Assembly: GCA_025356715.1 (NCBI GenBank)
Contig: JANXRU010000062.1
Location: 1 to 11,507, forward strand
Reading direction: 5' to 3'
DNA: 11,507 nt
Source: Bacteroidota bacterium
Lineage (GTDB): Bacteria > Bacteroidota > Bacteroidia > B-17B0 > B-17BO
Shown one piece after another: positions 1 through 7,429 of the stretch (position 1 is the stretch's first letter; each line of letters starts with the position of its first letter). The notes under the pieces were generated by a model. The model was not told the origin of the DNA, did no database searches, and saw only the letters and a list, made by a program, of their open reading frames with translations. Position numbers and translations under genes: made by a program.

Positions 1-775
1 GTTTTAAACTTAAGCCACCAGTGTCGTATACTACTCCTTTGCCAACTAACACATAAGGTTTTTTGTTTTTAGCATTTTTAGGTTTGTATTCCATTACAGA
101 AAATGTAGGCGCATCAACGCTTCCCTGATTTACAGCTAACAAGCCACCCATTTTTAATTGCTTAATTTTTGATTTTCCAAAAATCTCAACGCTAAAGCCT
201 GCTTGTTTACCCATTGTTTTAAATGCATTTGCTAAATCAGTAGCATTTAAAAAATTAACGGGCTCATTTACTAAATCACGTGCTTTAAGAGTTGCATCAA
301 TGGCAATGGATAAATTTGAAAGATGAGCAGGCGTAGTTTTTGCATCAACAACAACTATTGTATTTAAAGTGAACGTTTCCTTTTTTGCACTTGGTTTATG
401 TTTGATGAATTGGTAATTAGCAAGTGCTATACCTTCGGTTAATGCTAAGGAATAATCAGGATTAGCCAATTCATTAATAATTTGAACTTCTTTTAATTTA
501 TTGCTATTTAAAGTATCAGCAATGGTTGCTCCATTTTTACGAATCCCTTCTAATGTTGTATAATGATTTTTTTTATCATCAACTACAACTATTATGAGTA
601 AACGATTTAATGCATTGATGCATATAAATTTTTTATCATTAGCTTTTATTTCATTCGAAATATAAGTGGCTTGTTCTTTTGTTAAATCATATTCTGTTTT
701 ATTTTTAAAATCAGAACATAAAATAGCAATGCTACTTTTAGCATCTACATTATTTTTTTTGGAAATGGCTGTCAT
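1..775 (-). CDS. pepA: Leucyl aminopeptidase, M17 family (N-terminal 258 residues, cut by window edge)
   Basis: This is a cytosolic M17 metallo-aminopeptidase, which removes N-terminal residues from peptides using two bound metal ions. The visible part starts MTAISKKNN at an ATG at 775. It covers the N-terminal regulatory domain (about residues 1-150) and the start of the catalytic domain. Residues 168-181 (LVNEPVNFLNATDL) match the family's N-x-P-x-N linker. The end reads GKGVVYDTGGLSLK (residues 245-258). By comparison with E. coli PepA, K246 and D251 are metal ligands and K258 is the catalytic lysine, all present and correctly spaced. The rest of the active site, including the NTDAEGR motif, lies outside the window. 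The gene starts 100 bp after the CotH gene on the same strand. I see no convincing promoter or terminator in that gap, so it may have its own transcript or be read through. The family call is secure; the symbol follows general usage. Confidence 0.93.
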   Translation of the reverse strand, partial: MTAISKKNNVDAKSSIAILCSDFKNKTEYDLTKEQATYISNEIKANDKKFICINALNRLLIIVVVDDKKNHYTTLEGIRKNGATIADTLNSNKLKEVQIINELANPDYSLALTEGIALANYQFIKHKPSAKKETFTLNTIVVVDAKTTPAHLSNLSIAIDATLKARDLVNEPVNFLNATDLANAFKTMGKQAGFSVEIFGKSKIKQLKMGGLLAVNQGSVDAPTFSVMEYKPKNAKNKKPYVLVGKGVVYDTGGLSLK

Positions 776-875
776 AATAGTACGAATTTACTAAAATTCA
801 AGGATTTAATGTTGTTTTAGATAAGTTTTATTAACTTGTAAATGCTAATAATTCATAATCAAAAAAGGCGTTTTT

Positions 876-3524
876 TTAATTAATTCCAGATTGTTTGATA
901 AACCTAAGAATGTGCCCATTTTCTGTTTTTAAAATATAAACACCTTGAGCAAGACTACTAATGTCAATAAATTTGACTGTAGAAGATTCCATGATTTTTT
1001 TTCCTAATAAATCATAAACAGTAATGCTAGTAGTTTGGGTAAAATATAAGATGGTAGATGTTGGATTTGGGTAAATTAAAAAGTAATCGGGTTCTGGAGT
1101 TTCTATAATTTCAATTCGATTTGTGGCATTTGGGGTTGGCACTTTAAATGATATCCAAGTTGAATCGCCGTCATGTTGAAGGCCATAAGAAATGTCTGTT
1201 GTTTGGTTTTGAAATAGGATGCTATCAACTACTTGAATTCCATTTGGAAGTGTAAGATATACGGCATCTGATGAAGAGTTTAGTTTAAAATTAGCATGCA
1301 AATTCCCCTGAATGGTGTCAGAGTCAGCCCAAACTAAAAGGTATCCAAGTGGAGGAATTGTAGTTTGGCTTGAGCTAGTTTTGATCTTGAATTTGGTTTT
1401 ATTGGATGATTTTGTGCTTAAATAGAAGTCAGATATATCTACTTTAAAATTATTCGGATTATATAATTCAATCCAATCGTCGTTTTGAAAATAATCATCT
1501 TTTATATTTCCTTTATTAGAAGTTAAAATCTCATTGATATATAAATAGTGATTTGGATTAAAAGTTAGGTCTTTTACAAAATAGGCGATAATATTTGTAT
1601 CTGACGTTACATTAGTAATTGTTTTGTATATAGTGTCATTTATGGTATTCCAGTGTAAAAATTTATAGCCTGGGTTTGCAATGGCTTCCAGTGTAATTGG
1701 ATTCCCATTAAAGTAGGTGCCTGTCCAAGGATATACTTTTGTTTGATCTCTAATTAGGGATTTATCAATAGCTAAAGTATTGATTTTGATTTTACCCATC
1801 AGAGTGTCATTCACGTTTAAAGTAACTTTAACAGTATCTTGTAATGAGAAATATGCCATGAAATGTCGTCGCGTTTTACTGGCACGTTGACTGGCGAAAT
1901 TAAGGAGGCCAGATGAAATGGTATTCCACTTTGTGGTTGTTGGAATTTCATTTGCTCTGTTTTGTAAAGTTGTAGCCACTGAAGGGTATCGCCATCTTTC
2001 AACATGTTCTTGCATTTCTGGACTTAAAGTTGTGGAAATTTTTGTTATAGTTTTTATTAATTGTGAAGACAGAAAATTTGAATTTAATAAATCAGCATAA
2101 CGATTTATAAAATCAATTTGATATTGTGTATTGGTTAATAAACTACGCAATGGTCTTGTGAATTTATTGTATACGGGGTCAGTTGCCCTAACAATAGAAT
2201 TATGCGAAGGGTAAATGCCGCTACAATCCCCACCAAACGCAGCATCTAAATCATAAAACAACCAACGCCACCTTCCATCTAAATGATTGTGTAATGATAG
2301 ATCGTTGGTTGCTCGTTTGTATCTCCAAAATTTGGTATTGTTATTTGGCCAATCACCATTCCCCAAAAATATTTCAGAACATTCAAAGTTGGTAAAACTT
2401 TCAATATCCATTTGTGTATTAACATAACTATAATTTGAACTCAGACTTAAATTATTTAATAGAAAAAAATTTAGTAAATCTGTATAAGTTGTTTCATCAC
2501 CTGCCACTCCTTCATCTAATGAGCCAGCTTGTGTTAAAATAATGCAGGATGTTTTTGGCATATTAAATCGTCGGTAAAAATAATTGTTATCAATAATTTC
2601 TTTTAGTGTTTGTATACCCCAATATTCACCATTAACCAAAACGATGCAGTGTTTATTGTTTTGAGAAATATTATCTAACGATTTTAAAAATTCTAGGCCA
2701 ATATCGTCGCGTGGCATACAATCTGGCCGATGCCCTGAATTACGAAGTAACAACTTATCGTATTTTTTATTAGTTGATTCTGAAAATAGTTGGTAATTAA
2801 AATTACCATTACCGTAACTCTTTTCTGCTTTTAATTGCAAAGATTTTTGTGGAGCTTGTCTTCCACCGTTACCGTGAATATTAATGGACGCATATTGGCT
2901 AAAGGCTATTTTTCCGCTTGTTTCAAAAAACTCTAAATATGCTTTTCTTGTGGCCGTATCATTCATATAGTTTCCCTCATGAATAGAATCTATGCCGTAA
3001 ACAAAAATACCAGAGTTATATGAAAATAAAGTGGCGCTATCTAAACTAATTGATAAAACTGGCAATGTATACATATTTGCAGAACCTTCTTTTATGAGAT
3101 AAGTAGCAACTTTTGTAGAATCAGAAGTAAAGCCTGTTTTAAATGATTTTGCTTTGACAACTGTTCCTTTAAAAATAGTATCATATGGAATTAACCAGCC
3201 TCTTGTTTCTGCACGTGAGGTATCATACCCTGGCTTAGGATAACTGAAAGATGGATTTGTAGGAATAGTTGAAATATTATTTTTTGAATGACTTCTGTTT
3301 TTTAATGTGATTGGGCTATTATAAAGTGTTGAATTAATAGATGGTTCACTTCCATTTAAAGTATATCGAATTTGACAACCAGAAACTGGAGAAGACATTG
3401 TTAAATTTATAGAATCGGCATAGTAGCCTGCTTTAACTGAAAAATAAGGTTTCGGTAAAGATTGACCAATTAAAAATACAGGAAAAAGGAGTATAATTAA
3501 ATTATATATTTTTATTTTATCCAT
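876..3524 (-). CDS. Secreted CotH kinase-family protein with lamin-tail domain and T9SS sorting signal
   Basis: The 882-residue protein is exported by Sec and then, most likely, by type IX secretion to the cell surface. Order: signal peptide (about 1-20, no lipobox cysteine); a chitobiase C-terminal-like beta domain (about 27-145, with RYTLNGSEPS at 53-62); a CotH kinase-like domain (about 150-490); a small InlB-type beta repeat (about 570-650); a lamin-tail domain (about 660-780, with YINEILTSN and DDWIELYNP); and a T9SS type A sorting domain (about 815-880, starting near YPNP and ending in the usual GVYILK strand). CotH proteins are atypical kinases; B. subtilis CotH phosphorylates spore coat proteins. 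Here GDWPNNN (390-396) fits the catalytic loop with D391, and YDLDAAFGG (424-432) fits the metal-binding motif with D425/D427. It begins 26 bp after the glycosyltransferase and is probably last in that operon. Its substrate, and its ATP source outside the cell, are unknown. Domain calls are firm; activity is inferred. Confidence 0.88.
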   Translation of the reverse strand: MDKIKIYNLIILLFPVFLIGQSLPKPYFSVKAGYYADSINLTMSSPVSGCQIRYTLNGSEPSINSTLYNSPITLKNRSHSKNNISTIPTNPSFSYPKPGYDTSRAETRGWLIPYDTIFKGTVVKAKSFKTGFTSDSTKVATYLIKEGSANMYTLPVLSISLDSATLFSYNSGIFVYGIDSIHEGNYMNDTATRKAYLEFFETSGKIAFSQYASINIHGNGGRQAPQKSLQLKAEKSYGNGNFNYQLFSESTNKKYDKLLLRNSGHRPDCMPRDDIGLEFLKSLDNISQNNKHCIVLVNGEYWGIQTLKEIIDNNYFYRRFNMPKTSCIILTQAGSLDEGVAGDETTYTDLLNFFLLNNLSLSSNYSYVNTQMDIESFTNFECSEIFLGNGDWPNNNTKFWRYKRATNDLSLHNHLDGRWRWLFYDLDAAFGGDCSGIYPSHNSIVRATDPVYNKFTRPLRSLLTNTQYQIDFINRYADLLNSNFLSSQLIKTITKISTTLSPEMQEHVERWRYPSVATTLQNRANEIPTTTKWNTISSGLLNFASQRASKTRRHFMAYFSLQDTVKVTLNVNDTLMGKIKINTLAIDKSLIRDQTKVYPWTGTYFNGNPITLEAIANPGYKFLHWNTINDTIYKTITNVTSDTNIIAYFVKDLTFNPNHYLYINEILTSNKGNIKDDYFQNDDWIELYNPNNFKVDISDFYLSTKSSNKTKFKIKTSSSQTTIPPLGYLLVWADSDTIQGNLHANFKLNSSSDAVYLTLPNGIQVVDSILFQNQTTDISYGLQHDGDSTWISFKVPTPNATNRIEIIETPEPDYFLIYPNPTSTILYFTQTTSITVYDLLGKKIMESSTVKFIDISSLAQGVYILKTENGHILRFIKQSGIN

Positions 3525-3550
3525 TTTAATAAACGTACTATATTCAAAAT

Positions 3551-4861
3551 TTATATTCCTAATTCTCTAGCTTGATTTGAAGACTTTGATGGATTCCATG
3601 AATCTTGATATGATTTCTTAAAGAAAAACTCTTGTATGTACGCTACTGTTCGTACAATCCTCAAATAAAATCCGAAATAAAAAACCATGCAAGGTAAATA
3701 AGGGATGAAATAAACAATGGATTCATTTTTACGTTTTCTAAATAATGAGAAAATTAAAAATTTCAAAAAATTATTTACTGTATATAGTAAGATATTAAAT
3801 GGCACTATAAACCTAAGTAGAGAGCTGTAGTTAATGATCATATCAACTAAGTATATCCACCATTTAACATTTAAAAGTAAATTATAAGTAATGTTTTCAG
3901 CACTCGATATAAAATTTGAAAATCTAAAAGTAGCATTTGGATAAAATACGTCGCGGTGTTTTCTAACTCTAAAACGAATGATAGACTTATCCCATCTCAA
4001 ACGCTGTTTAATTAATTTTTTAAATGTTTCAGGTACATTTGTTTGACAAATTGCCTCAGGTTCAAAAACAATATTGTATCCTAGTTTTCTTAATTTGACA
4101 GTAATATCTCCATCTAACCCGGGCCCTATATCCCAACCTCCAACTCTATCTAAAGCTTCGCGTTTGAAAGCTCCAAAAGCACCAGAGATAAGTCGGTAAA
4201 TTCCAATGGAACTTGATGTGATGCGTCCAACAGATATAGTATCTGAATATTCAATTGCTTGTAAGGTAGCACATAAACTTTCTTTATAATTTCGAACCAA
4301 TATATTTCCGCCAACTGCACCAATATGATCATCTAAATAAAAGGGGATTATTATTTTTTCAATAGCATCCATATCATAACTACAATCAGCATCTAAATGC
4401 ACAATTATTTTTCCTTTTGAAAAGCGGTAACCTAAGTTGGCGGCAGACGCTTTACCTCCTCTTACATCGTTTCTTAAAAACAAATCTATAAATTTATTTT
4501 TTTGTAAACTTTTACAAATCCGTTCCGTATCATCGTCAGAGCCATCATCAATAACAATTAGTTCGAAGTTTTTATACGTTTGTTCTTTTAATGAATTTGC
4601 TAATTTATAAATGTGCTTTCCTTCATTTTTTCCAGGAACCAATACGGATACTAATGGATGTTCAATAAATAACTGCCTGCGCGCATTTGCATATTGTGCA
4701 TTTCTTTTTTTTGTACGGACTTTCCAAACCAGTAAAACAGCTAATTCAAAAATAAAAAATCTTGCAAATTCGAAGTACACAAAGAACCAAAAAATTCTTA
4801 GTAATTTTGAAGGCCCAACAGCCGTTATATAATTTAAAAAATCATCTAACGCATCTATCAT
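3551..4861 (-). CDS. Membrane-bound processive glycosyltransferase family 2 (exopolysaccharide synthase-like)
   Basis: A 436-residue inner-membrane GT2 of the cellulose/PNAG/hyaluronan synthase type, predicted to polymerise a nucleotide sugar and move the chain across the membrane. A hydrophobic segment (about 20-46) precedes a GT-A domain (about 70-300), followed by two or three membrane segments (about 326-405). Catalytic signatures are complete: DDGSDDD (105-111) for nucleotide binding, DAD (157-159) for metal, a TED-equivalent read as GLD with catalytic-base candidate D250, and QRLRW (286-290), the QxxRW motif of processive enzymes. The C-terminus ends SYQDSWNP plus a short tail. There is no PilZ domain, unlike BcsA. 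Its ATG overlaps the stop of the upstream zinc/GGDEF-like gene by 4 bp (ATGA, 4858-4861), implying coupled translation. The product cannot be told from sequence; beta-linked GlcNAc or glucose polymers are the obvious options. Dolichol-phosphate-type GT2s are less likely because of the QxxRW motif. Confidence 0.88.
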   Translation of the reverse strand: MIDALDDFLNYITAVGPSKLLRIFWFFVYFEFARFFIFELAVLLVWKVRTKKRNAQYANARRQLFIEHPLVSVLVPGKNEGKHIYKLANSLKEQTYKNFELIVIDDGSDDDTERICKSLQKNKFIDLFLRNDVRGGKASAANLGYRFSKGKIIVHLDADCSYDMDAIEKIIIPFYLDDHIGAVGGNILVRNYKESLCATLQAIEYSDTISVGRITSSSIGIYRLISGAFGAFKREALDRVGGWDIGPGLDGDITVKLRKLGYNIVFEPEAICQTNVPETFKKLIKQRLRWDKSIIRFRVRKHRDVFYPNATFRFSNFISSAENITYNLLLNVKWWIYLVDMIINYSSLLRFIVPFNILLYTVNNFLKFLIFSLFRKRKNESIVYFIPYLPCMVFYFGFYLRIVRTVAYIQEFFFKKSYQDSWNPSKSSNQARELGI

Positions 4862-6306
4862 GTTTTTTCAACTAATTCTTTAATAATATTTTGTATTTGC
4901 TTGTCAAAAGATTGCGTTTTGCTAATTAATTCGCTATTGTATAAAATTGATAAGTCGAAATTATCAAAATTATTCATCACTAACTCTTCAATCATATCCG
5001 TAATTTTCATCACGATAAATTGTGTGTTTTCAATAGTTGTATCATTTATGCAAATACTAATAATTGCTGGATTATTAATGCAAATAAAATTAGCTGGAGA
5101 TATGTTAGCACGAATAATAGTTACAAATTCGCCCAATAAAGTTTGCTCTTTTGATTTTCCAGTTTTACGATATAAATCAAATATATTTTCGAAATACAAA
5201 ACAATAATATTAGAAAACACAACAGGATTGGCTTTAATCCGCTCTTGTTCATAATGCATCATTGTTGTAAACGTTTTTAAGTTTACAGTTCCCGGAATAT
5301 CATCATTAATTGTAAAATCAGAAGTATAAATTCCTCCTAGAGCGGCAGTTTTTCCTTTTTTTGTGAGTTTATATGCGTTGATGTTTCTTGAAATCAGGAA
5401 TTGCACATCAGTATCAATACTACATTGTACGCATTTTGCTTTTACTAAATAATCTTGAAATACGTCATTACAGTTTAAACAATGATTAATAATAGAAGGC
5501 TTATCATAATCAACTCCAATATGCCTTAAATTTTTTGAACATTTTGGACAAGTAAGAGATGTGTCTACCGTATTTTTAAAGTCACTAACGGCTCCGATGT
5601 AACCGCATGGAAAATGGTGAACTAAATCTTCAGATCTCATATTTGCTGAGTCGCAATTTGGGCAAATTTCTCTAAATGATAAATGCCCTCCTTTACAATT
5701 GCTACATAAGTATACTCGATCATGAAAATCTGGCCAAACTAAATTTTCTTTTTCGGCCCATGTTAGTAGTTCTAGTACTTTTGATTCTTCAAATGAATCA
5801 AAGTTTACTGAAATGGTAGGGTAACAATAACCAATAGATGCATTAGAATCGTTGTAGGGTTTGAAATTATTCAATCCTCTGGTGAACATGTAATTCAAAA
5901 CCTTTTTAAATATTTGTACTTCAAATGATGCTGAGGTCGAGTGCTCTAACTGAGAAGACTTCATGTATATTTGATTAATATCATTAATGGTTTCAGGAAT
6001 TTGATCAAATGAAACAATGATTCCATCCGTTAATTCTTTAATGTATGGATCGGTAGTTTCTTTATTATTAATCAAAAAAATAGGCTTTAAATAATATTCA
6101 AGATTTGAACTACTCCTAAATTTTTTTACAATTATTCTAGTAAAATCTAAATCTCGTGAATCTAAAATAATGGCATCATAATTCTCTAAGTCGTCAATTT
6201 TTAAAGTACTAAAAGACTCAAAATAAAAAAATGTTTTATTATAATAAGTCAGGACATTGTCTTTAAACTCAAGTATATCTTTAGCTATTTTTTTTTGCAT
6301 TTCCAT
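4858..6306 (-). CDS. Regulatory protein: receiver-like domain, TackOD1-type zinc module, degenerate GGDEF domain
   Basis: A soluble 482-residue protein with three parts. Residues about 1-115 look like a shortened receiver domain: YDAIILDS (43-50) resembles the phospho-acceptor strand with D49, but the acidic pair of a normal first strand is not visible. Residues about 175-305 form a cysteine-rich module with eleven cysteines (201, 204, 215, 218, 234, 253, 256, 276, 279, 292, 295), plus LVHHFPCGYIG (228-238) and RHIGVDYDKP (261-270). I recognise this as the TackOD1 (thaumarchaeal output domain 1) type, which also occurs in bacterial GGDEF proteins; this is from memory. Residues about 362-455 follow a GGDEF fold, but the signature is NNPAI (411-415), the first metal aspartate is Y371, and no RxxD inhibitory site is present, so cyclase activity is unlikely. 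It sits 1 bp after the HlyD-like gene and overlaps the glycosyltransferase gene by 4 bp, so a switch for that enzyme is the best guess. M3 is an alternative start. Confidence 0.75.
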   Translation of the reverse strand: MEMQKKIAKDILEFKDNVLTYYNKTFFYFESFSTLKIDDLENYDAIILDSRDLDFTRIIVKKFRSSSNLEYYLKPIFLINNKETTDPYIKELTDGIIVSFDQIPETINDINQIYMKSSQLEHSTSASFEVQIFKKVLNYMFTRGLNNFKPYNDSNASIGYCYPTISVNFDSFEESKVLELLTWAEKENLVWPDFHDRVYLCSNCKGGHLSFREICPNCDSANMRSEDLVHHFPCGYIGAVSDFKNTVDTSLTCPKCSKNLRHIGVDYDKPSIINHCLNCNDVFQDYLVKAKCVQCSIDTDVQFLISRNINAYKLTKKGKTAALGGIYTSDFTINDDIPGTVNLKTFTTMMHYEQERIKANPVVFSNIIVLYFENIFDLYRKTGKSKEQTLLGEFVTIIRANISPANFICINNPAIISICINDTTIENTQFIVMKITDMIEELVMNNFDNFDLSILYNSELISKTQSFDKQIQNIIKELVEKT

Positions 6307-6307
6307 T

Positions 6308-7429
6308 TTAGTTGAATTTCAGTTTTGAAATATCGACACTCATTTTATAAAAAGCTTTCCATTTTGTAATTTCTGTAGAATCTGAAGGGTAAATATCACC
6401 AGCGATACTTCGAGTAGTTGGCTCATATTTTTTTTGAAATTCTTCAGGTAAGGTATAGGTAGCAATATAAAAGCGTTTTAGAAAGCCTTTACTTTTCGTT
6501 CCATCTGGGAATTCAATCGTGAATTCATCTCCAACTTTAAAATAGCGCAAGTCTTCTTGTTCAAAATAAGCTTTAATAAATGCAGGATGCGCTTGATGTA
6601 ATGAAATAATTTCTTCACTTTTTAAAGCTGTTTCATAATTATGAATAAAAATTCTTGTCGCTACACCAGCAATTGGAGATTTAAAATATTTCGCTTCAGT
6701 TAATAATTCTTCACTAAATGCTAACTTTGCTGCATCATCTCTGCCGCCACCCGACCCTGATTTTAAACGCATTTGAGCTGCATTAAATTTGGCTTTATTG
6801 GTTGATGGCCCTAATGTTTTTATCAAGCCAAATAAAACGTTATTTTCCTTATATAGTTTTTGATTTATAGTGGATAATTTTAAGATTTCATTCTGAACAA
6901 ATTCTAATCTATTTTTTGGTAGCACATCCAAGATGACTTCATTTGTAATCCGTTTTATTTCAAGTTTGTAAGTATTAATTAGATTGGAATTCTCTGAAAC
7001 ATCAATATTATTTAGAACAATTTTCTTTTTTAAAGCAAATAATTCCCTTACCCACCAATCATCAGTTGTTCCACCATTAATTGAACCGATAGTTATGGCA
7101 TTAGAAGTCTTTCCGTTAATGTCATCGTCTCTATCTAAAGCATAGGAAAACAGCGTGTCGTTTTGTTTTATACTATCTCCTTCATGAATATAAAACTCAA
7201 TTATTCTAGCATCATCTGTTAGTCGTATATGTGTACTCTCAATAATAACATGGCCAAATGCATGTACATAAATAAATTTGCTTAAAACATAATAAAAAAG
7301 AAAAATAATAAATGCGCCTAGTAAACATAAATATAAAATTCGATCCCAATTACGTTGTTTCTTTTTTTTGCTGTTCTCATTAACAATACGAATGAGAGAT
7401 TTATTTCTTTGAAAATTTATACTTTTCAT
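6308..7429 (-). CDS. HlyD/Alg44-like periplasmic adaptor, single-pass inner membrane protein
   Basis: The 373-residue protein has a basic cytosolic N-terminus (about 1-29, with KKKKQR at 21-26), one membrane helix (about 30-51) and a periplasmic body of membrane-fusion-protein design. The split lipoyl-like domain shows as VIIESTHIRL...IHEGDSIKQND (about 61-91) and its second half KSPIAGVATRIF (about 250-261). Between them lies a mostly helical hairpin (about 125-245), including a glycine-rich SGSGGGR stretch (224-230). A beta-barrel domain follows (about 282-370, with VGDEFTIEFPDG). Such adaptors join an inner-membrane pump to a TolC channel. No ABC, RND or MFS pump is encoded nearby, so the glycosyltransferase is the likely partner, as alginate's Alg8 is for Alg44. 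It starts directly after the TolC-like stop with no gap, and a strong Shine-Dalgarno lies inside the end of that gene. Family is clear; the polysaccharide role is inferred from neighbours. Confidence 0.82.
   Translation of the reverse strand: MKSINFQRNKSLIRIVNENSKKKKQRNWDRILYLCLLGAFIIFLFYYVLSKFIYVHAFGHVIIESTHIRLTDDARIIEFYIHEGDSIKQNDTLFSYALDRDDDINGKTSNAITIGSINGGTTDDWWVRELFALKKKIVLNNIDVSENSNLINTYKLEIKRITNEVILDVLPKNRLEFVQNEILKLSTINQKLYKENNVLFGLIKTLGPSTNKAKFNAAQMRLKSGSGGGRDDAAKLAFSEELLTEAKYFKSPIAGVATRIFIHNYETALKSEEIISLHQAHPAFIKAYFEQEDLRYFKVGDEFTIEFPDGTKSKGFLKRFYIATYTLPEEFQKKYEPTTRSIAGDIYPSDSTEITKWKAFYKMSVDISKLKFN

Noticed and set aside
817..840. AAGTT...AACTT inverted repeat between the CotH gene and pepA
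   Set aside because: A 5-bp AT-dominated stem without a following T-run; expected by chance here.
861..877. A-run/GGCG/T-run after the CotH gene as a terminator
   Set aside because: The only pairing would be A-T with no GC stem, so it is unlikely to terminate transcription.
4150..4332. Short minus-strand open frame inside the GT2 gene (and another at 1817-2005 inside the CotH gene)
   Set aside because: Out-of-frame shadows within genes whose domain matches are continuous.
4901..5254. 117-codon plus-strand open frame opposite the TackOD1/GGDEF-like gene
   Set aside because: It lies wholly antisense to a well-supported gene, has no recognisable domain and no promoter or ribosome site; the hydrophobic look comes from the complement of AT-rich codons.
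4858..6306. Active diguanylate cyclase
   Set aside because: The GGDEF signature is NNPAI and the first metal-binding aspartate is replaced by tyrosine, so catalysis is improbable.
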